DNA of 52,122 bases from Nanobdellota archaeon (GCA_021794235.1 JAJYRE010000007.1:1-52122); one strand, 5' to 3'. Numbered from the stretch's first letter, positions 1 through 9,838 are shown. Notes: a model not told the origin generated them from the sequence alone. Program-made: numbers and translations.

Positions 1-302
1 TTCAGGAGTCTGTAAAATATTGGCTCTCCTAAATACTTTACTATTTTGGAATCTTTGGGTATAATGTGTATCTTTCTTGCTATAGCAATTGAAATGAAGT
101 TCCCTTCTACAAAGTAAATTTTGCAGTTTTTTGGCAAAGCGAACAGATCTAATATACTTCTTAATGTATTTTTTATCGAGCCGGAAAAGAAAGGGCTCAT
201 ATGTTTTCTTGTCTTTATACCCAATGAGTCAACTAGGAAGACTGTGTTTTTGTGTCCAGCGGCATAAATAAATGCTATTTCGTCTGAATTTATTTTGTCC
301 AT
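1..302 (-). CDS. Glycosyltransferase-like protein, N-terminal fragment (runs off the window edge)
   Basis: Open minus-strand frame from ATG at 302 to the window edge (MDKINSDEIAFIYAAGHKNTVFLVDSLGIKTRKHM...); divergent from a sugar epimerase; resembles a GT4-type N-terminus only loosely. Confidence 0.4.
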   Translation of the reverse strand, partial: MDKINSDEIAFIYAAGHKNTVFLVDSLGIKTRKHMSPFFSGSIKNTLRSILDLFALPKNCKIYFVEGNFISIAIARKIHIIPKDSKIVKYLGEPIFYRLL

Positions 303-352
303 TTAGATTATAAATCTATAAAGTATTTAAGGGATACCCAGCAGATTTTTAT

Positions 353-1255
353 ATGAACATTTTTGTAGTCGGTGGTGCAGGATTTATAGGTTCTGAAATA
401 GCCAAACAGTGTAAAGACAGGGGTTTTTCAGTGTCCGTTATGGATCTAAAGCCCAGTAAAATAGACGGTGTTGACTCTATAATTAAAGATACAACCAACC
501 CAGATGTTCCTAACCTCGATCTGTCCAACTATGATGTCTTAATAATGCTGGCCGCAGTAACCAACCAGGTAGAGTTTCAGAAAAATGCTATCAAATCTTT
601 TTCAACAAATGTAATAGGGTTACTCAATATACTGGAAGCCGCGCGTAAGTCTAAAATAAAAAAAGTTGCATTTGCATCCTCATCAGCAGTTTATGGGAAT
701 ACAAGTGAGATAGAGAATGAAGACATGCCAATATACCCCGACAAAGCAAATATGTATTCGACTTCAAAAATAATGGGAGAACACTTATTTAACAATTATG
801 TTAAAAACGGATTTTTTGAGGGTGTTGCTATGAGATACTTCAATACATACGGGGTAGGCGAGAACGACAAGGGCGATTATAAGAGCATAGTTTCAATATT
901 TCTGGAAGAGATAAAGAAAAAAAATACAGCAACGGTCTACGGCGACGGTGAACAGAAGAGAGATATGATCCACGTAAAAGATACTGCTAGAATAAGCGTA
1001 GAACTCGCCTTGAATCATTCTGGTACCTTTAATGTAGGCACAGGGAATGCAACTTCGTGGAATACAATATTAGATATTCTAGAAAGCAATGGACTAAGAT
1101 TCGAAAGAAAATACATTAAAAACCCAATTAACGATTATCAAAAATTCACCCAAGCAGATACTGAAAAATTATCGGGACAGGGGTTGAAGGCAAATATTAC
1201 AATAGAAGATGGCGTAAAAGAACTAATTGATTACTATAATATCACACAGCAATAA
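353..1255 (+). CDS. NAD-dependent epimerase/dehydratase (UDP-glucose 4-epimerase-like, extended SDR)
   Basis: GGAGFIG Rossmann motif, SSSAVYG and YSTSK (YxxxK) catalytic motifs, RYFNTYG. Confidence 0.93.
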   Translation: MNIFVVGGAGFIGSEIAKQCKDRGFSVSVMDLKPSKIDGVDSIIKDTTNPDVPNLDLSNYDVLIMLAAVTNQVEFQKNAIKSFSTNVIGLLNILEAARKSKIKKVAFASSSAVYGNTSEIENEDMPIYPDKANMYSTSKIMGEHLFNNYVKNGFFEGVAMRYFNTYGVGENDKGDYKSIVSIFLEEIKKKNTATVYGDGEQKRDMIHVKDTARISVELALNHSGTFNVGTGNATSWNTILDILESNGLRFERKYIKNPINDYQKFTQADTEKLSGQGLKANITIEDGVKELIDYYNITQQ

Positions 1256-1286
1256 TGCTTATATTATCTGTAACTTAAATCTAAGT

Positions 1287-1610
1287 ATGGTAAAACTCTT
1301 AACAATCGCAGTAAGCAAGGAACCTGAAAAGATAAGCCTGGCTTTGGGCTTCAGCAGGAGACAAAAAGAAAAAGGACATGAAGTGAGATTCCTGTTTTTC
1401 GGACCAAGCGAATCCGCGATAGCTGAAAATTCAGAGTTAGCAAAGCAGATAACGGAGAGTTTTCCGGGCGCGGAAAGACCAAAAGCCTGCGTATTCATAG
1501 CCGAGAGAGGTAAAATAAAGGAGAAACTGAGCAGCATGGTTGAACTCCTGCCGGCAGGAGAGTTCATAACTACCAGCATAGAAGAAGGTTTCGTTCCTAT
1601 AACATTCTAA
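1287..1610 (+). CDS. DsrE-like small protein
   Basis: MVKLLTIAVSKEPEKISLALGFSRRQKEKGHEVRFLFFGPSE resembles DsrE/F-fold proteins; start moved to the internal ATG at 1287. Confidence 0.55.
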   Translation: MVKLLTIAVSKEPEKISLALGFSRRQKEKGHEVRFLFFGPSESAIAENSELAKQITESFPGAERPKACVFIAERGKIKEKLSSMVELLPAGEFITTSIEEGFVPITF

Positions 1611-1693
1611 ATCGATTGCGGCTACCAAACCGGTTATAACGTATAAGTTTTATTATTTAATTACCTCCAATGCTAATATCGTTAGTGAGTACT

Positions 1694-1777
1694 GCTGGGA
1701 TAGCGCAGCCTGGTAACGCGTCGGTCTCGAGAACCGATTTCCGCAAGGATTCGCAGGTTCAAATCCTGCTCCCAGCG
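1694..1777 (+). tRNA. tRNA-Ser(CGA)
   Basis: Acceptor gctggga/tcccagc; anticodon stem tcggt/accga with loop ctCGAga; variable arm; T arm gcagg-ttcaaat-cctgc; G73; no CCA encoded. Confidence 0.93.
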
Positions 1778-1884
1778 TATATATATTCTAAAGTTTTCTA
1801 TGGAATTTTCACTCTAAATTTAAGTTAACATTTAGGTTATTCTGGAGTAGTAAACTATATAAACGATAATGCTCTAAAATGTAG

Positions 1885-3369
1885 ATGGTGAAAATAATCC
1901 ATACAGATCCCAAGACACAAAGAAAACACGTCAGGATACGCTTGGAGATATTTACTGTGCTAGTAGTTGCAGTTTTGGCAACAGTTCTATTCCTATCATT
2001 TGCTAATGTATACACCGGAAACTCGCTCAATTCTGCACAGAGCACCCTAGTGACCGAAACCGGTAAAGTCAGTACACTCAACAACACTGTATCATCCCTT
2101 AACAGTACATTAAACTCGTATAGCGTTAAAATGGGTTCATTCGCTGCAAACGTTTCCGTACAGGCTCAGAAAATACAAAAATTGACAGCAGAACTGCAAG
2201 TCCTGCAGGGTAACAACTCGGATTTGTCGGCCAATAATTCTGCTTTGAAAGGCCTGATAGCACAGCTGCAGGCAAACAGCTTTAACGATGCATTTTCGAT
2301 ACAGGCTCTACAATCAACCATTTCTAGACTCGATTCCATCAATTCTGCGCTGAAGGTAAATAACAATTCATACAATAAACTGCTTGAAAATTATATGCCT
2401 GAGAACTTCTTTAGCTTAAAATTACCAACTAGTTTCAATACCACTACGCCTTTATCTTTTATTAACTATTCAATGTTAAGTGCCACCGCATATAATGGGT
2501 CATACGTTTTGGCAGTTGGCAGCAATGGAACCATGCCGATAGCTGGTCTTTACAACTCATCGTCTAATAATGCCGGTTTTTACTTTAAAAATAACATTAT
2601 AGGTTTGACTCTGGAGTCACAATATAAAAATTGTGGGTTTTCAGCTGTTGCATCAAATGGCAACGAATTCTTAATAGCTGCAATATGCAAACCTAATTCG
2701 AGCACTTTCAACGCTCAATATTTCATTTACAATAACGGCAATTTTGCAAATGTTACCAGCAGCATAAACACTGGTAAAGATTTTGTGCCGATGGCGATGT
2801 CATACAATGGTAACTCGTATCTCATAGTAGGATACTATCCATTTAATAAAACGTGGCTGAACACCTCTAAGGCTTCGGGACTTTTCTCATACAGCGCTTC
2901 AAATGGCCTGAAAAACTTAACTGGCATTATCCCAGCAAACACATTTTCAAATAAAATATTTTCGAGTGTGACATGGGACGGATCCCAGTATGCGATATTG
3001 ACACTGGGCAACAATGACACCGTGTATAATGGCGCTTTTTCCGGGGCAAACATAACAATGTACGACCCAGTAAATTCCAGTTTCACTACTCAATACAACC
3101 TATCAGGAGAAGTGATAGTAAACTATGGTAACGGCGGAATAGTGTGGGATGGGGCTAACTTCCTTATAGCAAATGCTGTATCTGGTGGGTTTATTACAGG
3201 CATATTTAACCCTACTTTCAAAAGATACATAGAAATTAATAATACGGTTGGCGTACCTGGTCAAGGTCTTGCATGGAATGGTTATGAACTCTTTATACCC
3301 GGTCTTGGATCCAACGGAATTTCTCCTTTCTTATATGTGTATAATAACTCACCTTGGAAACCGGTCTGA
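1885..3369 (+). CDS. Membrane-anchored, coiled-coil cell-surface protein, function unknown
   Basis: N-terminal TM (LEIFTVLVVAVLATVLFLSFA), coiled-coil region, then N/S/T-rich ectodomain with repeated WDG/WNG-like motifs suggestive of beta-propeller repeats. Confidence 0.7.
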   Translation: MVKIIHTDPKTQRKHVRIRLEIFTVLVVAVLATVLFLSFANVYTGNSLNSAQSTLVTETGKVSTLNNTVSSLNSTLNSYSVKMGSFAANVSVQAQKIQKLTAELQVLQGNNSDLSANNSALKGLIAQLQANSFNDAFSIQALQSTISRLDSINSALKVNNNSYNKLLENYMPENFFSLKLPTSFNTTTPLSFINYSMLSATAYNGSYVLAVGSNGTMPIAGLYNSSSNNAGFYFKNNIIGLTLESQYKNCGFSAVASNGNEFLIAAICKPNSSTFNAQYFIYNNGNFANVTSSINTGKDFVPMAMSYNGNSYLIVGYYPFNKTWLNTSKASGLFSYSASNGLKNLTGIIPANTFSNKIFSSVTWDGSQYAILTLGNNDTVYNGAFSGANITMYDPVNSSFTTQYNLSGEVIVNYGNGGIVWDGANFLIANAVSGGFITGIFNPTFKRYIEINNTVGVPGQGLAWNGYELFIPGLGSNGISPFLYVYNNSPWKPV

Positions 3370-3394
3370 ATCAACTCTTTTGCCGGGCTCAATC

Positions 3395-3871
3395 CTACTG
3401 ATATAATCTAATGTGGTAATTGTTCAGTTTCTGTGAGTCGTCGAAAAGAAATGTCGCATCCACGCTTCTGCCGTTCAAAACGTGCGGCAGCCACACCCTG
3501 TCATCATCCCACATGCTTTCGAACGGTATCTCTTTCATATCGAACCATTTCGGAGCCATCTCCTCACTTTCCGCAGGTTCTCCGCTCCAGTCCCTGCAGA
3601 CAAAAACGTGCATTTCCTGGTCGAATTCCGGTTTTCCGTCGAAAAAGAACTTTATCTCACCGATTTTTGAATAATCTTTAGGAACGACAGAAATCTCCTC
3701 TTGCGTCTCCCGCAGCATCGCGTCCTCTAGAGACTCGCCTTCCTTAAGCTTGCCGCCAACGCCGTTCCACTTTCCCATTCCGAAACCGCGCTTCTTCATC
3801 GCAAGAAGTATCTTATTTTCTTTGACTAGGAGGCACAACGTAACTTTTCGCAGTTCCCTCTCACCGTCCAT
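3395..3871 (-). CDS. NUDIX hydrolase (MutT/8-oxo-dGTPase-like)
   Basis: GVGGKLKEGESLEDAMLRETQEEI matches the Nudix box. Confidence 0.93.
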   Translation of the reverse strand: MDGERELRKVTLCLLVKENKILLAMKKRGFGMGKWNGVGGKLKEGESLEDAMLRETQEEISVVPKDYSKIGEIKFFFDGKPEFDQEMHVFVCRDWSGEPAESEEMAPKWFDMKEIPFESMWDDDRVWLPHVLNGRSVDATFLFDDSQKLNNYHIRLYQ

Positions 3872-4047
3872 TCTTTGGAATAAACGCGGAAAGTTAAATA
3901 GTTATTCGTTAAACTTCATGCCGGCTATACCGAATAATCCATTCATAAAGTGCTGAATTTCATCACAGTGCCTCAAAAATGAAACTTCGACCGTAAATCG
4001 TGCAAATTTATGCTAACGTTTAAATATATTGCCATACTAAAACGTAG

Positions 4048-4749
4048 ATGGATTCCAAGGAAAGAAATCATGGAAGCAATCCGAAAGAAACCGGAGCAAG
4101 TAAAAAGAGCGTCAAGCTTCCGCTGATTATAATAGTTCCTGCAGTCATCGTCATAGCGGTTGTGGTAGTCCTCTCAATATTCGTTTTACATCTAGGGAGT
4201 TCAGCCCCTTCAGTGAGTTACACTCCGGTAACAGCATTTTCACCCTCATCGTTGGCATCTATAATAGGAGGAAACTGGACACTGGCCTACAATAAGACTG
4301 TAAACTCGACATTTGTAAAAGCACAGGCGACATCGTTTCCACCGGGTACAATATCAGCGAACGTGCAGGAGTTCATACCCTCCTCGGAGATTTCAGCACT
4401 GAAATCAAACTCCACATCCAAGGGACCATCGCAGGCATTTTCATCCGATGTCTTCTATCTGAATTCATCATCATCTGCTAAATTGGTTTTCAGCTATATC
4501 CAGCAGTCGGTAAGTGCTCAGTACGGAAACAATACAGGAATTAAATTTAATACGAGTTCCGTCGGAAGCTCCAGCATGGTTTACGTAAACGGGCTGCTGA
4601 ATGCAACAAATAATACACCGGAAAAAATAAGCTATGCTTACATCGTAAACGGAAAGGATTTCATTTTGGACACTGCCATAAACAGCAGCTTCACCTATAA
4701 AAATGCGGAAAGTATGGCTACTTACCCATTTTCGGGCAGCTTGGCGTAA
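4048..4749 (+). CDS. Membrane-anchored secreted protein, unknown function
   Basis: N-terminal TM (LPLIIIVPAVIVIAVVVVLSIFVLHL) and S/N-rich ectodomain; TATA about 25 nt before ATG. Confidence 0.65.
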   Translation: MDSKERNHGSNPKETGASKKSVKLPLIIIVPAVIVIAVVVVLSIFVLHLGSSAPSVSYTPVTAFSPSSLASIIGGNWTLAYNKTVNSTFVKAQATSFPPGTISANVQEFIPSSEISALKSNSTSKGPSQAFSSDVFYLNSSSSAKLVFSYIQQSVSAQYGNNTGIKFNTSSVGSSSMVYVNGLLNATNNTPEKISYAYIVNGKDFILDTAINSSFTYKNAESMATYPFSGSLA

Positions 4750-4781
4750 AACGAATTAAATAACCATTTCTTAATAAAAAC

Positions 4782-5150
4782 ATGGGAAAGGACCTGAGTG
4801 AATTAACAGAGATAGCAAAAAACTTCATAGACGAAAGGGACTGGAGGCAGTTCCAGACGGCCAAGGAGCTGGCGATAGGCGTCTCCGTGGAAGCCAATGA
4901 GTTATTGGAATTATTCCAATGGAACGACGGAAAAGAGCTGGATAAAATGCTGATGAGCGGAGATGATCAGGAACTATCCAGAAAAATAAAGAATGAAACA
5001 GCTGATGTGTTATTCGCCTGTCTCGCGATGGCAGACCACCTTAATTTTGACTTAGAACAGGCTTTCACAGACAAGCTGAAGGCACTGGGCGACAGGTACA
5101 AAAAAGAGGATGTAAAGGGCAAAGTAGTGAAGATACCTGAATACAAGTAG
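4782..5150 (+). CDS. MazG-like nucleotide pyrophosphohydrolase (dCTPase-like)
   Basis: FIDERDWRQFQTAKELAIGVSVEANELLELFQW...ETADVLFACLAMADHL: all-alpha NTP-PPase EExxE/ExxD pattern. Confidence 0.92.
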   Translation: MGKDLSELTEIAKNFIDERDWRQFQTAKELAIGVSVEANELLELFQWNDGKELDKMLMSGDDQELSRKIKNETADVLFACLAMADHLNFDLEQAFTDKLKALGDRYKKEDVKGKVVKIPEYK

Positions 5151-5233
5151 TATTTTCATTTCCATTCTTCTCTAATATCTAGTTTTAGGTGTTCTTATTG
5201 GATAGAATCGTAAAACTTAAATCGTAAACTTTT

Positions 5234-5254
5234 TATACTAGTATAACTAGTATA
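5234..5254. promoter_or_regulatory. Putative autoregulatory operator upstream of RHH-MNT gene
   Basis: Perfect 12-bp palindrome TATACTAGTATA (5234-5245) and tandem 9-mer ACTAGTATA x2 (5237-5245, 5246-5254), between TATA-like TTTTTATA and ATG at 5259. Confidence 0.7.
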
Positions 5255-5258
5255 ACTT

Positions 5259-5750
5259 ATGAATATAAGTGTAAAAAATGTAAATGAGGCAACTTTCAGA
5301 AAACTGAAGGCTATGTCGGCAGAATTGCAAAAATCAATGGGAGAAGCACTGACGGAGGCTGCAAATGAATGGATTGATAAAAATAGAAAAATATTGTCAG
5401 GCTTGGAAAATATAGTAGAAAAAGCAAAAACTGACAAAGACGTAGTTGCGGTAATACTGTTCGGCAGTTTTGCCAGAAGAGAGCCGACGTTCAGGGACGT
5501 CGACGTAGCTATCCTCCTCAAAGACGGGAAATACGATTATGTTAAGAAGGAAACAGATTACTGGCCTTCTGATATCTTTGATGTATCAATACTCAATAGA
5601 CTGCCCCTGAATGTTGCGGCAGCGGTTCTCGAAGGGGGAAAAATTCTGTTCGTATCAGATTGGAATGAATTGGAGGACTTTTCGATTAGGGTGGTAAAAC
5701 AGTGGTCTGATCTTAAACCGTTATACCGTGAACTTATATCGTCTGAATAG
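5259..5750 (+). CDS. MntA-like minimal nucleotidyltransferase antitoxin with N-terminal RHH domain
   Basis: N-terminal MNISVKNVNEATFRKLKAMSAELQKSMGEALTEAANEWI (RHH/CopG-like), then GSFARREPTFRDVDVAIL (GS-X9-DxD). Confidence 0.85.
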   Translation: MNISVKNVNEATFRKLKAMSAELQKSMGEALTEAANEWIDKNRKILSGLENIVEKAKTDKDVVAVILFGSFARREPTFRDVDVAILLKDGKYDYVKKETDYWPSDIFDVSILNRLPLNVAAAVLEGGKILFVSDWNELEDFSIRVVKQWSDLKPLYRELISSE

Positions 5751-5752
5751 GC

Positions 5753-6178
5753 ATGGAAGAAAAAATAGGAGAAAGAATCGGCGGAAGACTTTCTAAACTA
5801 GAAAGTTGTTTGACATTGCTAAAGAAAATGACTCCAGATACGTATGAAAAATACAAGGATTCCGGGATGGAAGTGAAATGGGATCTGGAGAGGGGTCTGC
5901 AACTCATAAGTGAAATCGAATTTGACATTGTGGTGCTTTTGAGCAAAGCATTGAAGAAGGGGCCGTTTGGCGAAGAATCCTCTCTTTTAATGTCCGTTTC
6001 AAAAGAACTGGGTGAAAATATTGTAGTGACTATAAAGGAAAGAAGAAGGCTGAGAAATGAATTGGTGCACGCTTACACTATAGATAATGACGAACAGGTA
6101 TTTGATCAGGCTGCGGATACGGGAGATGTAGAAAGATTCAACCGTGCTGTAAAAGAATTGCTCGGAAAATTGAAGTGA
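5753..6178 (+). CDS. HEPN-domain (HepT-like) toxin
   Basis: All-alpha protein with RNELVHAY, an exact RX4HXY HEPN motif; 2-nt gap from the MNT gene. Confidence 0.85.
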   Translation: MEEKIGERIGGRLSKLESCLTLLKKMTPDTYEKYKDSGMEVKWDLERGLQLISEIEFDIVVLLSKALKKGPFGEESSLLMSVSKELGENIVVTIKERRRLRNELVHAYTIDNDEQVFDQAADTGDVERFNRAVKELLGKLK

Positions 6179-6256
6179 CGCGTTGCCGTATTTTTAATAC
6201 GAACTTTTATTATCGATAAATGATTTATAGTCGTTTGTATCTAAATTATTATAGCA

Positions 6257-7672
6257 ATGGAAGACAGAGACCTAAGCCCGAAAAAGTCCTACCTGCAGAC
6301 ATTCAAAAGCGGCGTATCCAGATTCATAAAGGAAGAACTCAAAACGAACCAGAAGCTAAATTCCATGAGCAGCGACAGGACCATAGACGGCTTCATAAAT
6401 CCTACCATATACGCGAATGCCGACAGGAGCCGGCTGATTGCCGTATGCGGGATAAAATCGGATGAAGCTACGTATAACAAAGGACTGGGAAAACTGCTCA
6501 ATACGGTGTCAGGAGATTCTCTCTTCGTTTACAAGAAGCAGTACAGGGATCTGTCAGTAAGAGTTGAATCCGAAGATAATTTAAGATTGAATACCCTTAA
6601 GCTGCGCGGTACAAGCAACGGGGCAGACGTGTTCAAGATAGAATACTCAAAGTCAAAATCCATAGAGTCGGCCAGCATATCCATGGACATATCAAAGGAT
6701 TTTATAGAAAGCGGCTACGGAACGGACCTGTTCAACTCGGTGTGGAAGAAGACGCTGCTCAGCTGTCTTATGCCCGATCCCAGTGAGGAGAAAAAAGTTG
6801 TCGATACAATAGCTGCAAAGCTGAAAGCATTCGGTGCCGTCATATACAAGGGTGACATAGGGGTAGACGCTATATCAGGGTACAGGGACTTAAAGGGCAG
6901 GATTGAGGAGGAGGTGATATTCCCGTTTCTGCACCAGTCAGAATTGGAGTCATTGAATAAGCTTACGAGACAGAACGATCTAGGAGCTGCAAGAATAAAT
7001 GCCGCACTGTTCTACGGACCCACCGGAAACGGTAAAACGCTTATGGCCAAGGCCTTGTCTAACAACAGCGATATAAAATTCATATATCTCCCGTTATCGA
7101 AAGTGTTCTCAAAATACTACAGTGAATCTCCGAAGAGGATGGCGGAGCTGCTAGACAACGTGGAGAACTACAGCAGGAGAGAGGGAAAGACGATGCTCTT
7201 CATAGACGAGCTTGAGTACATAAGCAAAAGGAGCTATGAGACTTCGACCGATCTGGAGGATTCCAGGGTGATAGACACTATACTGACTAAACTGGACGGG
7301 ATACTGACGGATAGCAGAGACCTGCTTGTCGTAGGTGCAACCAACTTCAAGGATGCAATAGACGACGCACTCCTGTCGCGCTTCGACACGAAGATATACT
7401 TCGGCCTGCCGACACTGGATGATAGAGTCGAAATACTCCATTCCTACGCTACACAATTATCTGAAAGTGATTTGCATTCTCTGGCAGCAAAGACCGAAGG
7501 ACTCTCCTGCAGGGACCTGTCGGGTCTTACGATGAAGGCGGGGAAATATTTCTTGTTTGACAGGACTAAGGGTCTTGCTAAAGAGGAAATCCCCGGTTTA
7601 CAATACTACATAAAGGCTCTAAACCAGTACAAATCCGATTCAAAAGCCGGCGTTGAAGGGTTGTACAGCTGA
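6257..7672 (+). CDS. AAA+ ATPase (Cdc48/FtsH-like AAA domain) with unassigned N-terminal domain
   Basis: Walker A GPTGNGKTLMAKAL, Walker B MLFIDELEYI, sensor/arginine-finger region GATNFKDAIDDALLSRFD; about 195 aa N-terminal region not recognised. Confidence 0.85.
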   Translation: MEDRDLSPKKSYLQTFKSGVSRFIKEELKTNQKLNSMSSDRTIDGFINPTIYANADRSRLIAVCGIKSDEATYNKGLGKLLNTVSGDSLFVYKKQYRDLSVRVESEDNLRLNTLKLRGTSNGADVFKIEYSKSKSIESASISMDISKDFIESGYGTDLFNSVWKKTLLSCLMPDPSEEKKVVDTIAAKLKAFGAVIYKGDIGVDAISGYRDLKGRIEEEVIFPFLHQSELESLNKLTRQNDLGAARINAALFYGPTGNGKTLMAKALSNNSDIKFIYLPLSKVFSKYYSESPKRMAELLDNVENYSRREGKTMLFIDELEYISKRSYETSTDLEDSRVIDTILTKLDGILTDSRDLLVVGATNFKDAIDDALLSRFDTKIYFGLPTLDDRVEILHSYATQLSESDLHSLAAKTEGLSCRDLSGLTMKAGKYFLFDRTKGLAKEEIPGLQYYIKALNQYKSDSKAGVEGLYS

Positions 7673-7786
7673 TGTACCATAAGTTTGTATACAGTTTGCC
7701 AAATAATTCTTCTCAGCAAATAGAATCGATTTTATAAACAATACATTCAATGAAAACTTTATAAATAGCACGCATCTCTATCGGAT

Positions 7787-8410
7787 ATGATCCCTGGTGA
7801 TCCTACGGGGTCGCCAGTGTTTTTTTATGGAAACGCCGCTGTTCTAATCGATACTCATTACTTAGATTTGGTCTCGAAGGAATTCGGGCTACGTGGTGAA
7901 AAGCACATTGATATAAAAGGATTAGCAGTTCAGATGGCTAAGGAAAATAATCTGTGGCTAACGCAAGCATTCTTCTATACATGTCCACCATCCCAGAGTT
8001 CAAAACCAACGCCAGATGAGTCAGAGAGAAAAGCCAAATATGATAGGTTTAAAGCAAGAATTGAAAAGCTGGATATAGTCGTAAGGGAGGGCAGACTTCA
8101 AAAATTAAGAGTGGAGAACAATGGTGATATAGTAGATAAATTTACCGAAAAGGGCGTCGATACTTTGTTTACAATAGATTTATTGAGACTGTACAGAACA
8201 GATATTAGAAACGCTCTTCTGCTGACTTGTGATACAGATTTTGTTCCCGCTATAAAAGCGGCGAGAGAAGACGGAACTAAAGTCGTTCTTTATTACTATG
8301 CAGATGAAGTTAAGAAGAGTCGTTTTTCTCTATCTCGCCATCTCGCAAACGTATGCGATGAGAGTGTGTTAATCACAAAAAAATTAATGGAACAGGCTAC
8401 ACTGCGTTAG
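7787..8410 (+). CDS. NYN/LabA-like (PIN-superfamily) domain protein, putative RNase
   Basis: AAVLIDTHYLDLV ... LLTCDTDFVPAIKAAREDGTKVVLYYY is the NYN/DUF88 signature with conserved acidic residues. Confidence 0.82.
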   Translation: MIPGDPTGSPVFFYGNAAVLIDTHYLDLVSKEFGLRGEKHIDIKGLAVQMAKENNLWLTQAFFYTCPPSQSSKPTPDESERKAKYDRFKARIEKLDIVVREGRLQKLRVENNGDIVDKFTEKGVDTLFTIDLLRLYRTDIRNALLLTCDTDFVPAIKAAREDGTKVVLYYYADEVKKSRFSLSRHLANVCDESVLITKKLMEQATLR

Positions 8411-8470
8411 ACTCTTTAATTTTATTGTTAGCTCTTAATCTATATATCTTAACAGTAGATAGTAAATTCT

Positions 8471-9784
8471 ATGGCTTACAACGTAGTGATAGGGCGCAAC
8501 GCAAGAGATACTGAAATCTACGGCGATCTGGCCACTACTTTCATAGGAAAACAATACATAACGATGGGCAATATAGTCAGCCTCGGGAATCAGATAATGC
8601 TGGATGCGCTGAGGCCGCACGTGGTACTAATAGCGGGAAAAAGAGGCTCTGGTAAGAGCTACACGATGGGCGTTATCGCGGAAGGTCTGGCTTCTCTGCA
8701 GCCCGAAGTCGCAGAAAACATAACATCCCTGATAATAGACACTATGGGAATTTACTGGACCATGAAGAGCCCGAATTACAAGGAGAGCAAGATATTGAAG
8801 AACTGGAACGAGGAGCCAAAGGGCTTCAAGAACATCAGGGTATTCATACCGAAGGGCTCTTTCGACAAGGTAAAGGAGCAGAACCCGTCGATGGCTGATG
8901 CCCCTTTCTCCATCTCCGTCTCCGACCTCTCGTCGAGCGACTGGTGCGACATATTCGGGTTTTCAATAAACGACGAATACGGAATAACAATAAACAGGGC
9001 GATAGAATCACTGATAGAGGACAAGTACAAGTACGATCTGAAGGACATAACAGAAAGAGTCAATCAGGAGGCAACCACCTCAGACACCGTAAAAGAAGCA
9101 GTAAAACAGCGCTTTGAGGCCGCAAACCAGTGGGGCATATTCCAGAAGGAAGGGACTCCTGTTGAGGACCTGCTGACTCCGGGCAACATAAACATACTTG
9201 ATATAAGCCTGTACTCGCACTCCCTAGGAGAATTCAATCTTAGGGCACTGGTCATAGGGATCTTATCACAGAAGATACTTGAAATCAGGACTATTGAGAG
9301 AAGGGCGGAAGAGCTTGCAGATATGGAGTCCACAGTGTCCATGAGAAGAGAATCTGGAAAGAAGCAGATCCCCCTCGTATGGCTCTTCATAGATGAGGTT
9401 CATGAGTTCCTTCCCGTTGGATCCAGGACGGCTGCGACGGCCGCATTGTCTAGAGTGATAAAAGAAGGACGACAGCCCGGAATAGGGCTTGTGATAGCGA
9501 CGCAGCAGCCGGGAAAACTAGACACGGACATAATAACACAGTCTGATATTATAGTATCGCAGCATGTTACGGCAAAACTCGACATAGACGCACTCAACAC
9601 AGTAATGCAGACCTACATGGCTACGGACATAAAGAAATACCTAGCGGAGCTTCCGAAGCTTCCCGGTTCCTGCATAATCCTGGATGACAACTCAGAAAGG
9701 ATATATCCTGTTCAGATAAAGCCAAGATACACCTGGCACGGCGGAGAGACGCCCAAGAGTATGCCGCCTCCAAAGACGGAGTAG
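8471..9784 (+). CDS. HerA-like (DUF87) ATPase
   Basis: LRPHVVLIAGKRGSGKSYTMGVIAEGL Walker A; VWLFIDEVHEFLP Walker B; VIATQQPGKLD motif. Confidence 0.88.
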   Translation: MAYNVVIGRNARDTEIYGDLATTFIGKQYITMGNIVSLGNQIMLDALRPHVVLIAGKRGSGKSYTMGVIAEGLASLQPEVAENITSLIIDTMGIYWTMKSPNYKESKILKNWNEEPKGFKNIRVFIPKGSFDKVKEQNPSMADAPFSISVSDLSSSDWCDIFGFSINDEYGITINRAIESLIEDKYKYDLKDITERVNQEATTSDTVKEAVKQRFEAANQWGIFQKEGTPVEDLLTPGNINILDISLYSHSLGEFNLRALVIGILSQKILEIRTIERRAEELADMESTVSMRRESGKKQIPLVWLFIDEVHEFLPVGSRTAATAALSRVIKEGRQPGIGLVIATQQPGKLDTDIITQSDIIVSQHVTAKLDIDALNTVMQTYMATDIKKYLAELPKLPGSCIILDDNSERIYPVQIKPRYTWHGGETPKSMPPPKTE

Positions 9785-9838
9785 GTTTCTCACAGTCTTT
9801 CGCAAGCAATATTAATCGCAAATGTCAGTTTTGATGAT

